The notes under the pieces are model-generated. The model made no database searches. It had not been told where the DNA came from and was given only the letters and a program-made list of their open reading frames with translations. A stretch of 64,000 nucleotides of DNA from a virus. A program made the position numbers and the translations under genes. The DNA lies in IMG/VR virus record IMGVR_UViG_3300042197_002404, positions 1 to 64,000 of that record; one strand, 5' to 3'. Of the stretch, positions 54,575 to 62,147 are shown in pieces; positions within the stretch are counted from its first letter, which is position 1, and each line of letters starts with the position of its first letter.

Positions 54575-54963
54575 TGGCAGAAGGTTTCGGTCAATACAAA
54601 GGAACAGGAAGTGCAAGAACAAGAGAACTTCAGAGAAGAGTTGTAGCAAGTGGTTCTGCGGATCCAGAAGATATAATGCTATTAATAATGGATATATTTA
54701 AAGAAGAAGTATTGTATCCAGAACCAGGAAAGTTTTATACATTTATATACAATCCCAAAACACCAAATATAGAATATGATCAACATCCACTCATCGCTTG
54801 CACTTCTTTAGAACGATGGGGATTTAAGGGAATAAACTTCCACTGGAGGCAAGGAAGGCAATACACTTGGGAAGAAGTTGCTGGCAAATTGCATGTAGTT
54901 AAATATAATGAGCTTGATGAGTTGCTTTCCTTACAGTATGGAAAATTCCGTCTAAATAAATAA
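54574..54963 (+). CDS. Conserved T4-like cyanophage protein, probably structural
   Basis: 129 aa. Conserved segments include G-S-A-R-T-R-E-L-Q-R-R-V, L-Y-P-E-P-G-K-F-Y-T-F-I-Y, and W-G-F-K-G-I-N-F-H-W-R-Q-G-R-Q-Y-T-W-E-E. The family is widespread in T4-like marine phages beside gp4 and gp48 and is generally unnamed. Its start shares a base with the stop of gp4 (TAATG). Its place between head-completion and tail-cap genes suggests a neck, tail or assembly role, but no function can be derived from sequence. Confidence 0.8.
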   Translation: MAEGFGQYKGTGSARTRELQRRVVASGSADPEDIMLLIMDIFKEEVLYPEPGKFYTFIYNPKTPNIEYDQHPLIACTSLERWGFKGINFHWRQGRQYTWEEVAGKLHVVKYNELDELLSLQYGKFRLNK

Positions 54964-54974
54964 AAACCCTTCTA

Positions 54975-56288
54975 ATGGCAGGAACATACGGAGAACCTGG
55001 TAAAAATACGTTTGCTGTTCCAGGAATTTCAGGTATCTTATCGCCTGTTGTAGATGATACAACAGGCATAACTCAAGTTTATAAGCAAGGTGCATTTAAT
55101 ACATTTCAAAGTTTAGGAACATATAACCCATCAACAAATAAGTTTACTCCAGATCCAAATGCCGGAAACTTAACACAAAATGAAATAAAAGCATTATCAA
55201 GTGAAAAGGGAATAACAACGATCAAAGACTCTGCAAAAACAACAGTATCAAAGGGTGTTCAATCTGCAGGAGGAACTCCAGAAGCAGGTCAAGCAGCAGC
55301 AAACAAACTAATATCACCAAATAGTGCAAATAATCCAGATGGAACTGGCGATGGATCTCAACCAGTTGATTTAAAGATTGAAAGTAGTGGATTATCAAGA
55401 AACAAATCTTCTTCATTTGGAAAATATATATATCCCCTTGATATTGCTAATACGAAGCAAGATGTGATTAAATTTACGATGTTAAAATATGAACCAAGAA
55501 AATTTCAAACTGGACAAGATAATCTTGGAGGATTTGCCGAAAGAACAAAAAATAGAACACTTTTGGGAACAGTTGTTTTACCAATACCATCAGGAATATC
55601 TGAAAGTAATGGCGTAAGTTGGGGTCAAGATACTATGGACCCAGCCAAAGCATTATTAGCAAATATTGCTTTGGCTGGAATAAAAGGTGGATTCGGTGCA
55701 GCAGCAGATACTGTAGGAGGTGCTGTGGAAGGAGTTGCTGCAAATTCTGGAGAAGTTAAAAATGCAGTAGCAACAAAATTTACAGAAGCATCGACTGGTA
55801 TTGGTGGATTACTTGCAAGAACTCAAGGTGCTATTTTTAATCCAAATATGGAACTTCTATTTAATGCACCGACACTAAGACCTTTTAATTTTACATTTAA
55901 AATGTCTGCAAGAAGTCCAAATGAAGCAAAACAAATAATTCAAATCATAAGATTTTTTAAGCAAGGAATGTCGCCACAAAAGTCAATATCAAATTTATAT
56001 TTAAAATCTCCTCACACATTTAATATAAATTATCTTTATAGACCAAAAGGTGCTGATGCAGATCATCCTTATATTGGAGCAATTAAAGAATGTGCTCTCC
56101 AATCATTCATAGTTAACTACACACCAGAAGGTCAATATGCAACATTTCTTGATGGTGTAATGGTATCTTATGAAATACAAATGACTTTCCAAGAACTTGA
56201 ACCAGTATTTAATGAAGATTATGGAAATACTGGAAGTTCTATGCCACAAGATTTACTTTTTAGAGAATCTCAAAGTTCAAAACCATAA
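54975..56288 (+). CDS. 48: Baseplate tail-tube cap protein gp48
   Basis: 437 aa. The conserved part begins at about residue 150 (Y-I-Y-P-L-D-I). Typical gp48 features follow: P-T-L-R-P-F-N-F-T-F-K-M-S-A-R-S-P-N-E-A, I-I-R-F-F-K-Q-G-M-S-P and a C-terminal S-Y-E-I-Q-M-T-F-Q-E-L-E-P-V. T4 gp48 is 364 aa; the extra length here is a low-complexity N-terminal part (T-T-G-I-T-Q, Q-A-A-A-N-K). gp48 forms the ring on the hub from which gp54 and gp19 start the tail tube. A TAAATAAATA stretch just before the ATG may add a late promoter. Ends 4 nt before gp53. Confidence 0.85.
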   Translation: MAGTYGEPGKNTFAVPGISGILSPVVDDTTGITQVYKQGAFNTFQSLGTYNPSTNKFTPDPNAGNLTQNEIKALSSEKGITTIKDSAKTTVSKGVQSAGGTPEAGQAAANKLISPNSANNPDGTGDGSQPVDLKIESSGLSRNKSSSFGKYIYPLDIANTKQDVIKFTMLKYEPRKFQTGQDNLGGFAERTKNRTLLGTVVLPIPSGISESNGVSWGQDTMDPAKALLANIALAGIKGGFGAAADTVGGAVEGVAANSGEVKNAVATKFTEASTGIGGLLARTQGAIFNPNMELLFNAPTLRPFNFTFKMSARSPNEAKQIIQIIRFFKQGMSPQKSISNLYLKSPHTFNINYLYRPKGADADHPYIGAIKECALQSFIVNYTPEGQYATFLDGVMVSYEIQMTFQELEPVFNEDYGNTGSSMPQDLLFRESQSSKP

Positions 56289-56292
56289 AAAA

Positions 56293-56967
56293 ATGTCAGA
56301 TTACTTCCGCAGACTTCCCGATTTTGAATACGTTAGCAGATTACCAAATGCTAAAATATCTGATTACGTTCCTGTAAAAAATCTTTTTAAGAAAGGAAAA
56401 CTGAGAGAGGATATTTTCCAAGACCTATCAGTTTTCACAAAATATAAAATTGAAGGTGATGATAGACCAGATAACGTTGCATTCAAGTTCTATAACAACT
56501 CTAACTTAGATTGGTTGGTTTTAGTATGCAATAATGTAATCAATATTCAAACCGAATGGCCATTACCACAAAACGATTTTGATAGATTTGTTCTTGACAA
56601 GTATGGTGATTATGACACTCTGTATAATGGAGTGCATCATTATGAAACCGTTGAAATTAAAAATAGTCAAGGTGTTGTGATTGTTCCTGCAGGACTTCAA
56701 GTAGAATCTGATTATTCCGTTTCTTTCTATGACTTCTTTATTGATCAACAAATAACAATATCAAGTGATAATGCCGTTATTACTGTAACAAACTATGAGT
56801 ATGAGGAACAAGTAGAAAATGATAAAAGGAATATTTTCTTACTAAAACCAAGATACTTAAATATTGTACTTGATGATTTAGAAGACATTATGACATACAG
56901 AAAAGGTTCCACTCAATATAAGAGTGAAACCATGAAGACTGCTGATAATATTAGACTATTTCAGTAG
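56293..56967 (+). CDS. 53: Baseplate wedge protein gp53
   Basis: 224 aa from the ATG at 56293, four bases after the gp48 stop; the frame is open 32 codons further upstream inside gp48, but the family begins at MSDYFRRLPDFEYVSRLP. Diagnostic segments: Y-V-P-V-K-N-L-F-K-K-G-K-L-R-E-D-I, F-K-F-Y-N-N-S-N-L-D-W-L-V-L-V-C-N-N and W-P-L-P-Q-N-D-F. T4 gp53 (196 aa) links wedges around the hub. Final gene of the plus-strand operon, converging with gp32. Confidence 0.9.
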   Translation: MSDYFRRLPDFEYVSRLPNAKISDYVPVKNLFKKGKLREDIFQDLSVFTKYKIEGDDRPDNVAFKFYNNSNLDWLVLVCNNVINIQTEWPLPQNDFDRFVLDKYGDYDTLYNGVHHYETVEIKNSQGVVIVPAGLQVESDYSVSFYDFFIDQQITISSDNAVITVTNYEYEEQVENDKRNIFLLKPRYLNIVLDDLEDIMTYRKGSTQYKSETMKTADNIRLFQ

Positions 56968-56981
56968 TAGATTTGCATAAG

Positions 56982-57007
56982 CTGCTATGACCAAAAGAGT
57001 CAAGCAG
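56982..57007. terminator. Possible bidirectional terminator between gp53 and gp32
   Basis: CTGCT-(A)-TGAC pairs with GTCA-AGCAG around a 7-nt loop: 9 bp with one bulge, in the 53-bp gap between convergent genes. Short T-rich but no long T run follows, so efficiency is uncertain. Confidence 0.5.
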
Positions 57008-57020
57008 ATTTGATTATACT

Positions 57021-57950
57021 TCACTCCTCGGCAAGACGCTGGAAGTAAGAGAGAGCATCATCTTCGTCTTCATCATTTGAAGGACGAAGAACAGAAGATT
57101 CTACTGCAGGAAGTTCAGGTTCAGGACGACGTGAAGTAAAATCTGGAGTATAGGTTCCACGATCATTATCTTCATCTTCTACTTCTTCATCCAGACGAGG
57201 ACGATCGGCAGACTTTTGACCCAGAACATACTTCAGACGCTTTTCAAGATCTTCATAAGACTTGAACTGATCAGTAGCAGTTACCGCTGCGAGAGAGTAC
57301 TCTTTCTTCCAGACGGATTCAAGAGCATCATCATCATCCAAGAGTGGTGCAACGCGGTCAAATTCTGACTTGTCATAGTTCCAATACCCATCTTTCTTTA
57401 CGATTTTGAGTTTGAAGTTAGCACCCTGCCAGAAGTCAAAAGGATTGATAGGAGTTTCATCCTCAAACTCAGGTTGCATGGCTTCCATAATCTTATCAAA
57501 GATTTTCTTGCCATACTTGAACAGGAAGACACGACCTTCGTTTGCAGGATTAGCAGGATCTTTTACAACGTAGATGTTGCTGTAGTAAGACAGTTTACGC
57601 TTCTGCTTACGAACAGTTTCTTTATCTGCTTCACTACCACTATTCCAAAGTTCGCGGTTGTATTCAGAAACTGGATCTTTACCACCAACAGTAGTCAAGG
57701 AGTTTTCAATATACCAACCACCAGGACCTTGGAATGCATGAGAGTACATCTTAGCCCAGGGAAGTTCTTCACCCTCAGGTGCAGGAAGGAAACGAATGAC
57801 TGCAAAACCGTTGCCAGTCTTATCCATTTCGGGTTTCCAGAGACGCTCATCAGCACCGTTGGAAGTTGTGCTCATCTTCTCTACTTCCTTTACCAGTTTC
57901 GCAGTCAGCGAACCAAGAGAAGATTGCTTTTTGAGATCGTTAAAAGACAT
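57021..57950 (-). CDS. 32: Single-stranded DNA-binding protein gp32
   Basis: 309 aa from the ATG at 57950 (AGG upstream); an open frame 25 codons further upstream lies in the promoter and is rejected. Domains: basic N-terminal cooperativity region (F-N-D-L-K-K-Q-S-S-L-G), OB-fold core with F-A-V-I-R-F-L-P-A-P, M-Y-S-H-A-F, W-Y-I-E-N-S-L-T-T and N-P-F-D-F-W-Q-G-A-N-F-K-L-K, and an acidic C-terminal tail (E-D-E-D-D-A-L) that binds replication partners. The protein has no cysteine, so the T4 zinc site is missing. Strong sigma70-type promoter upstream. Coats ssDNA in replication, recombination and repair. Confidence 0.95.
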   Translation of the reverse strand: MSFNDLKKQSSLGSLTAKLVKEVEKMSTTSNGADERLWKPEMDKTGNGFAVIRFLPAPEGEELPWAKMYSHAFQGPGGWYIENSLTTVGGKDPVSEYNRELWNSGSEADKETVRKQKRKLSYYSNIYVVKDPANPANEGRVFLFKYGKKIFDKIMEAMQPEFEDETPINPFDFWQGANFKLKIVKKDGYWNYDKSEFDRVAPLLDDDDALESVWKKEYSLAAVTATDQFKSYEDLEKRLKYVLGQKSADRPRLDEEVEDEDNDRGTYTPDFTSRRPEPELPAVESSVLRPSNDEDEDDALSYFQRLAEE

Positions 57951-57996
57951 TAGATTACCTCGTATTTGTAAGGATTTGGCTTTTGTGTACTTCGTT

Positions 57997-58025
57997 ATTC
58001 TACAGGTCGGAACCCGTCTTGTCAA
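57997..58025 (-). promoter_or_regulatory. Sigma70-type promoter of gene 32
   Basis: Minus strand: TTGACA (58025-58020), 17-bp spacer, TAGAAT (58002-57997). Perfect -35 and one mismatch in the -10; it lies at the 3' end of the preceding gene, 47 nt upstream of the gp32 ATG. Confidence 0.8.
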
Positions 58026-58344
58026 TCTGCTGCTTCATCACATCTAGCATACTTGACATATTATTGAAGATCACATTCATATCAACATTTGATGGAAGAC
58101 CCATCATAGAAGCAGACTCCGCAATTCGTTCCTTCATCTGAATCGCTTCTGGGTCATCAGATAAACTTAAACGAGTATACAGAACCTTTTGTTTATCAAG
58201 AAGTTTTTCCAAGAGTTTTACATGCTCTAGTTTTTCTTCTTTTGTCATCGTGGGAAACTTAAAGACATTTTTATAAACATCTTCTTGCATCTCACCAATT
58301 TCAGTCATCTCTGCACGGACAACTTCAGATTTGAAGAAACTCAT
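58000..58344 (-). CDS. DUF1825-like protein between gp59 and gp32
   Basis: 114 aa. M-S-F-F-K-S-E-V-V-R-A-E, then a helix with L-E-H-V-K-L-L-E-K-L-L-D-K-Q-K-V-L-Y-T-R-L-S-L-S-D-D resembles the cyanobacterial DUF1825 family (F-F-x-S-E-I-V-x-E...M-E-x-L-x-x-x-Y-R-x-F-x-x-R-x-x-L-S-D-D). All-helical. The gene contains the gp32 promoter in its 3' end and its start overlaps the gp59 stop (ATGA-type). Constant neighbourhood of gp59 and gp32 suggests a role in replication or in host control. Function unknown; the host family is also uncharacterised. Confidence 0.75.
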   Translation of the reverse strand: MSFFKSEVVRAEMTEIGEMQEDVYKNVFKFPTMTKEEKLEHVKLLEKLLDKQKVLYTRLSLSDDPEAIQMKERIAESASMMGLPSNVDMNVIFNNMSSMLDVMKQQIDKTGSDL

Positions 58345-58937
58345 TTTTCTCCTAAAATAACTTCTTTCAAAAGTTTGCGATAACGCTGTACATCAATATT
58401 TAGAAAGGGACTGTACTTTTTCATTTTCATACTGACGGTTTCCCACACAGGGTCCAAAAGTTTCTTATCAAAATCTTTCCCGAACAGGAATATTTTATCA
58501 TAGATTACCAAGGTTTCTATACTAATATTCCCGTTCAGGAAATTTTTTAAGACGGGTGGATGACCTTTTTTACAGTCAAATACTTCATCTACCTTTAGGT
58601 CTTCAAAAAGTTTTTGAGTTTCTTCTTTAAAAACATAAGAAAGTGATTGATTTCTTTTCTTCCATGCTTCATATCTTTCCTCACCTTCTCTCATCATTTC
58701 TCCTATCCAAAGTTTACTTGGATCAGTACAGGTGATAAAGTTTGATACAAAGAACTCAACGATTTCTTGATCTGTTTTTTGTCTGGAGACTTTTTCGAAC
58801 CAGAAACGATCTTTCCGTTTGTAGAAAGATTGTACAGTCGCACGACTTTTACCACAGTATTTGTGGTAGTCGTAACTGTCTTTCGTAAAATGATTCTTTA
58901 AAGACAGATAACAACGATAGGCATCAACCGGCATCAT
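58341..58937 (-). CDS. 59: Helicase loader gp59
   Basis: 198 aa, close to T4 gp59 (217 aa). Shared pattern: Y-R-C-Y-L-S-L-K-N-H-F near the start, S-Y-D-Y-H-K-Y, Y-K-R-K-D-R-F-W-F-E-K-V-S, F-F-V-S-N-F-I-T, W-I-G-E-M, and the second half H-P-P-V-L-K-N-F-L-N-G-N-I-S-I-E-T-L-V-I-Y-D-K-I. gp59 binds fork DNA and gp32 and loads the gp41 helicase. Its location immediately upstream of gp32 fits. All-helical two-domain protein, probably intact. Confidence 0.9.
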   Translation of the reverse strand: MMPVDAYRCYLSLKNHFTKDSYDYHKYCGKSRATVQSFYKRKDRFWFEKVSRQKTDQEIVEFFVSNFITCTDPSKLWIGEMMREGEERYEAWKKRNQSLSYVFKEETQKLFEDLKVDEVFDCKKGHPPVLKNFLNGNISIETLVIYDKIFLFGKDFDKKLLDPVWETVSMKMKKYSPFLNIDVQRYRKLLKEVILGEK

Positions 58938-58940
58938 TTA

Positions 58941-59198
58941 TCAAAGGGGTAGTCTTGCTCTCGAACTCCTCTTAAGAAAATTAAGTTCCATAGCCTCATA
59001 CTTAATTTTCTCTTTCAGAGGTTTCGAAATAAGTTTAGGTACTGATTCTACATCAATATTATTCTTTTCGCAAAAATGAACGATTGCGTCAATATAACTC
59101 ATGTCATCATTAGCATGAACAAGAGATTCAATTTCCTGAGCAAATCTTGACGGACAAAAGAATTTACCTTCTAATGCTTTTTCTAATTCATTCTCCAT
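58941..59198 (-). CDS. 33: Late-transcription co-activator gp33
   Basis: 85 aa from the ATG at 59198, which overlaps the preceding nuclease gene by 11 nt; an eight-codon extension is not used because homologous sequence begins MENELEKAL. The C-terminal phrase L-K-E-K-I-K-Y-E-A-M-E-L-N-F-L-K-R-S-S-R-A is typical of gp33 in cyanophages, with Y-I-D-A-I-V-H-F-C-E before it. In T4, gp33 bridges RNA polymerase and the sliding clamp for late promoters, consistent with the many TATAAATA elements in this window. The partner sigma factor gp55 is not in the window. Confidence 0.8.
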   Translation of the reverse strand: MENELEKALEGKFFCPSRFAQEIESLVHANDDMSYIDAIVHFCEKNNIDVESVPKLISKPLKEKIKYEAMELNFLKRSSRARLPL

Positions 59199-59868
59199 CT
59201 GACCCAATATTGTGATGTACAAATTCTTTAATATAACGAACTAATAGTTTAATATAGTCCCCTTTGTTTCTTTTGTCAAACACTTTAACTTCACCACCAG
59301 GAGTTACCATTAATGTAACTAACTTTTTAATAGGGATTTCAGTTAACTCATAGTATGCAGCAGCATAGAACATTTCTTGAACAAAATAGTTTTCAATCCA
59401 TGCTTCTGGTTTAATCTTAGTTGAGGTTTTAAAGTCTATAACTGCAAGTTCTCCTTCATACTCTGCAATACAATCTACTCTTCCTGCTAGTCCAAGATAC
59501 TCAGAATAAAGTGTTCTTTCGATTGCATGAATATTATTTATCTTGTCAAGTTCACATTTAACATGATGAAACATAAACTTTGTCAGAGGTTGATAATCAT
59601 CCCAGTTGAGTTCTTTGTTTTCAAGGTAGTCTTGACAGACTTGGTGAAAATCTGTTCCTCTTGCAGTTGCTTGACGTGTAATACGATTTGCTTCTTCAAG
59701 TCCTACACGCTCTCTCCACTTTACAAAAATCTGACGATTATAGAATGAAGTAACTGAAGTAATAGAAGGCACCCATGCTCCATTTGGAAGATTGTAGAGA
59801 CGGATGCCATTTTGTTCTTTCTTTTCTAGTTCAAGGTCACCTAAAAAATTATGATGAATAAAGTTCAT
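59188..59868 (-). CDS. PD-(D/E)XK nuclease (RecB/MGME-like)
   Basis: 226 aa. R-G-T-D-F-H-Q-V-C-Q-D-Y at about residues 70-81 supplies the helix His (H74/75). E-R-T-L-Y at about 117-121, G-L-A-G-R-V-D-C-I-A-E-Y (D132) and L-A-V-I-D-F-K-T-S-T (D145, K147) form the PD-(D/E)XK core, followed by Q-E-M-F-Y-A-A-A-Y-Y (Q164) of RecB-type exonucleases. The overall order resembles the mitochondrial MGME1/phage exonuclease group. Catalytic residues are intact. Likely role: processing of DNA ends or breakdown of host DNA. Overlaps phoH by 4 nt upstream and gp33 downstream. Confidence 0.85.
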   Translation of the reverse strand: MNFIHHNFLGDLELEKKEQNGIRLYNLPNGAWVPSITSVTSFYNRQIFVKWRERVGLEEANRITRQATARGTDFHQVCQDYLENKELNWDDYQPLTKFMFHHVKCELDKINNIHAIERTLYSEYLGLAGRVDCIAEYEGELAVIDFKTSTKIKPEAWIENYFVQEMFYAAAYYELTEIPIKKLVTLMVTPGGEVKVFDKRNKGDYIKLLVRYIKEFVHHNIGSDGE

Positions 59869-60620
59869 AAACCAATTTCCATTTTAGCAAGAATGTATTC
59901 TTTCACTAATCCAGAGCGAACAATATCATCAACTCCAAATTCAATAATATCAATCGAAGGCATAATACGAAGCACTTTCATGAAATCAATAATTCCATTC
60001 TTTTCATTCGTCTTGATAAGATCAGATTGAGTGGCATCACCACAGAACATGATCTTACTATTTTCACCTACTCTAGTGATTATACTATCAAGTTCATGAT
60101 AATTCAAGTTTTGAAACTCATCAACAATAATGATTGAGTTATCAAGAGTTGTTCCACGAATAAAAGATGTACTCCAAAAACTGATTGTTCCTTGAGTTTT
60201 GAGATTACCATAAAGCATTTCAAAGTCTGCTTCCGATGGCAACTCAAACATATACTTTACCATATTCTTATATGGAATCTGATAAAGCGAAGATTTGTCT
60301 TCGTGGTCTCCAGGAAGAAAACCAATCTCTCTCGTTGCTACAAGAGAACGTACAAGATAAATTTTTTCGTAAGGGGTTTTTTCATCAAGTACATCTCTTA
60401 AAGCATTATAGAGAGTGATGAATGTCTTACCTGTACCAGCACAACCATAAGCAACAAGGTTTTGATCTAACTTATAACAACGAAAAAGTTCCTCCTGATT
60501 TTTTGTCAGAGGCTCAATCTTTCTCATCAAGTCAGAGTTGAGTGGTTTTTTTCTTTTCATTTGTTTATTACTCATTCCAAATGGGACGGGTGACTTTGGA
60601 GCGTTTCTTTTTGCTGGCAT
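59865..60620 (-). CDS. phoH: PhoH-family ATPase
   Basis: 251 aa. Walker A G-C-A-G-T-G-K-T at residues 59-66, Walker B I-I-I-V-D-E-F-Q-N at about 163-171, sensor-like F-C-G-D-A-T-Q-S-D at about 192-200, and a T-K-N-Q-E-E-L-F Q-motif-type start at 39-46. Basic N-terminus (K-R-K-K-P). PhoH is an ATPase related to helicases and is common in marine phages, often linked to phosphate stress though its role in infection is unclear. No Pho box is evident at this gene. Intact. Confidence 0.95.
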   Translation of the reverse strand: MPAKRNAPKSPVPFGMSNKQMKRKKPLNSDLMRKIEPLTKNQEELFRCYKLDQNLVAYGCAGTGKTFITLYNALRDVLDEKTPYEKIYLVRSLVATREIGFLPGDHEDKSSLYQIPYKNMVKYMFELPSEADFEMLYGNLKTQGTISFWSTSFIRGTTLDNSIIIVDEFQNLNYHELDSIITRVGENSKIMFCGDATQSDLIKTNEKNGIIDFMKVLRIMPSIDIIEFGVDDIVRSGLVKEYILAKMEIGL

Positions 60621-60626
60621 AACCTA

Positions 60627-60869
60627 TCAGAGTGGTTTGATTCTTGCGCCTGGGGCTTTTGATGCGGATTTAAGAACTTCGTTCCATCCAGGGTGTTTAG
60701 AGACTAACTTATTTTGCCAGTCTCCAACTTCCCCGGGTGTTGCACACCCCTCAGACCAATCTCTTCTCCATTCTGGATTTTCTTCATACCATTTCTGAAT
60801 ATCATGAACACTCATTTCGATGACTTTCTTTTCGCCAGTATCTTTATGTACGATTGGATATATTGCCAT
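60627..60869 (-). CDS. Small conserved phage protein, FmdB-like N-terminus
   Basis: 80 aa. MAIYPIVHKDTGEKKVIEMS, then W-Y-E-E-N-P-E-W-R-R-D-W and a C-terminal P-G-W-N-E-V-L-K-S. Its layout, x-Y-x-x-x-x-x-D-x-T-G-E-x-x-x-x-x-M-S followed by x-N-P-E, recalls small zinc-ribbon (FmdB-like) phage proteins, but no Cys pair is present here. Late promoter-like AATAAATA lies upstream. Function unknown. Widespread next to phoH in T4-like cyanophages. Confidence 0.7.
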   Translation of the reverse strand: MAIYPIVHKDTGEKKVIEMSVHDIQKWYEENPEWRRDWSEGCATPGEVGDWQNKLVSKHPGWNEVLKSASKAPGARIKPL

Positions 60870-60892
60870 AGATTGTTAATAATTTGTAAAAA

Positions 60893-60900
60893 TATTTATT
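60893..60900 (-). promoter_or_regulatory. Late promoter-like element
   Basis: AATAAATA on the minus strand, 23 nt upstream of the ATG at 60869, overlapping the thyX stop region. Confidence 0.6.
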
Positions 60901-61624
60901 CAATAGTAATAGAAGGTGCATCTAAACATTCTTCACATCCCTCACGAGTCCAACCAAGTGCTTCAGATACCGCAGGAAACTGACAAGTAAAGATACAACG
61001 AACTAGTTCAGCAATCTCCATATGTTCTTTCTGTGTACCGTGAGCAGATCGCAAATCGATGTAATGAATCCAGGATCGCACAGAACCAGTCATATAGAGT
61101 CTTGTAGGCGTCGCCAAGGGCAATACAAACCTTGCACACTCTTTTGCCACACCTTTCTCCAGAAGACGGTTGTAGAGTCTCAGAGCACTCTCATAGTGAA
61201 TACGAATATCTTCGAGCAAGGTTAGTTTCAAATAGTCGGGAATGTCATCGATACTGTTCTGACGATTTTTAGTATCTTGTCTGCGAAGTTCGGGAAGAGG
61301 AATCGTTTTACCAAGAAGAGTACTATCAGCATAACGCTGTGAAAATTCTTGATATGTGAAGGATCTATGACGTAAGATTTGAGCTGCAATACCTCTTGTA
61401 GTATTGATCTCTACAGTCATGCTGGCCTGTTCGAAGATACTCCAGTGTTGATGCTGGATACAATACTTGAGCAGTCCAGAGAACTTTTCATTCTCTTGAT
61501 TAGCAGGATTACTTACCCTAGCACAGTAAGCCATATGCTTCTCTGCATCTGGAGTAACACTAATGAGTTTTACTTCTGGTTTCATAAACTCAAACTCTGT
61601 TAGTTCATTCATCATCGTCTTCAT
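60896..61624 (-). CDS. thyX: Flavin-dependent thymidylate synthase ThyX
   Basis: 242 aa. The ThyX signature R-H-R-S-F-T-Y-Q-E-F-S-Q-R lies at residues 85-97. H-W-S-I-F-E-Q-A (60-67), the C-terminal R-S-W-I-H-Y-I-D-L-R and H-x-E-I-A-E-L are also present, covering FAD, dUMP and NADPH-binding parts. It makes dTMP from dUMP with methylene-tetrahydrofolate, supplying an AT-rich genome. All key residues are present. Its start lies 20 nt inside the end of the upstream 55-aa gene, so the two are translationally coupled and share the sigma70 promoter at 61824. Confidence 0.95.
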   Translation of the reverse strand: MKTMMNELTEFEFMKPEVKLISVTPDAEKHMAYCARVSNPANQENEKFSGLLKYCIQHQHWSIFEQASMTVEINTTRGIAAQILRHRSFTYQEFSQRYADSTLLGKTIPLPELRRQDTKNRQNSIDDIPDYLKLTLLEDIRIHYESALRLYNRLLEKGVAKECARFVLPLATPTRLYMTGSVRSWIHYIDLRSAHGTQKEHMEIAELVRCIFTCQFPAVSEALGWTREGCEECLDAPSITIE

Positions 61625-61772
61625 AAAATACTTCGTCGTAATCTGAAATGTAAGGTGCTACTTCTTCATAGCTTGTTTTATAAGAATCTACATCAGAATA
61701 AATCTCTGACTTTAGACATTCTACTAAAGACTCAAGGTTTCTGACGATTAACTTAAGCTTCTCTTTATCCAT
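61605..61772 (-). CDS. Small acidic conserved protein, 55 aa
   Basis: MDKEKLKLIVRNLESLVECL, then K-S-E-I-Y-S-D-V-D-S-Y and an acidic tail F-Y-E-D-D-D-E. A helix followed by an acidic end; similar small proteins are found in many T4-like cyanophages. The ATG has no good Shine-Dalgarno, but the expected transcript start is only about 17 nt upstream. It overlaps thyX by 20 nt in another frame. Function unknown. Confidence 0.7.
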   Translation of the reverse strand: MDKEKLKLIVRNLESLVECLKSEIYSDVDSYKTSYEEVAPYISDYDEVFYEDDDE

Positions 61773-61795
61773 TCATATGAATGCTGACAAAGCTA

Positions 61796-61824
61796 ATTAT
61801 ACCCAAAAAAAGAGGGGTCGTCAA
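61796..61824 (-). promoter_or_regulatory. Sigma70-type promoter embedded in a terminator
   Basis: Minus strand: TTGACG (61824-61819), 17-bp spacer, TATAAT (61801-61796). The -35 box is in the loop of the terminator hairpin at 61805-61833 and the spacer contains its second arm and T run. Drives the 55-aa gene and thyX. Confidence 0.8.
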
Positions 61825-61833
61825 GACCCCTCT
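61805..61833 (-). terminator. Terminator after the 32-aa gene
   Basis: A 9-bp perfect stem (AGAGGGGTC / GACCCCTCT) with loop TTGAC and a run of seven T, 3 nt past the stop of the 32-aa gene. Overlaps the promoter at 61796-61824. Confidence 0.9.
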
Positions 61834-61836
61834 GAA

Positions 61837-61935
61837 TCATTTTGCTGCTACTAGAGTAGCAAGAGATGCTTTACGACGCCTCTCTTCTTTTTGCTTCTGC
61901 TCTTTGATGAGTTGGAGAACATTAAGTTTTTTCAT
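61837..61935 (-). CDS. Very small basic protein, 32 aa
   Basis: MKKLNVLQLIKEQKQKEERR followed by RKASLATLVAAK. AAGGAGG lies 9 nt before the ATG, among the strongest ribosome-binding sites in the window. It is probably a single amphipathic, highly basic helix with a hydrophobic end. The stop of the upstream DUF4278-like gene overlaps its start (ATGA). It might bind nucleic acid or a host protein. Function unknown; strong signals and terminator context support that it is real. Confidence 0.7.
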   Translation of the reverse strand: MKKLNVLQLIKEQKQKEERRRKASLATLVAAK

Positions 61936-62069
61936 TTATGCCCCTCCTTAGTGTACTTAACTCCGCGATAAACTTCGTTGTACTGTTGGGGTTGTTGCTG
62001 TACCTGCTGCTGTGCCTGACGACGTGCTTCGGTGTCATACTCAACACCGCGATAAACTACTTTAGACAT
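61932..62069 (-). CDS. DUF4278-like small protein, 45 aa
   Basis: MSKVVYRGVEYDTEARRQAQ, then a Gln-rich stretch Q-Q-V-Q-Q-Q-P-Q-Q and a second N-E-V-Y-R-G-V-K-Y-T. The (V/T)-Y-R-G-V-x-Y motif is that of the cyanobacterial DUF4278 family; here it occurs twice, separated by the Gln linker. Likely acquired from a cyanobacterial host, supporting the host assignment. GGAGG lies upstream. It forms a two-gene early operon with the 32-aa gene, between a consensus promoter and a strong terminator. Function unknown in host and phage. Confidence 0.8.
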   Translation of the reverse strand: MSKVVYRGVEYDTEARRQAQQQVQQQPQQYNEVYRGVKYTKEGHK

Positions 62070-62125
62070 TGGGGGTTCCTCCAAAGAAATGAGATGGTTA
62101 GTCCCGTTCCTTCGGGCGGTTTGCG

Positions 62126-62147
62126 TTCGCTATTTGCGAATAGCGAA
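62126..62147. repeat. Perfect 9-bp inverted repeat in a leader
   Basis: TTCGCTATT and AATAGCGAA around a TGCG loop. It lies about 60 nt downstream of the -10 box at 62205 and about 57 nt before the DUF4278-like start. Possible RNA stability element, attenuator part or protein-binding site. Confidence 0.65.

Noticed and set aside
56197-56292. Longer gp53 starting within gp48
   Set aside because: The extra 32 residues are out-of-frame gp48 sequence; family start is MSDYF at 56293.
57951-58025. Longer gp32 starting at 58025
   Set aside because: The extra 25 codons cover the sigma70 promoter and have no similarity to gp32.
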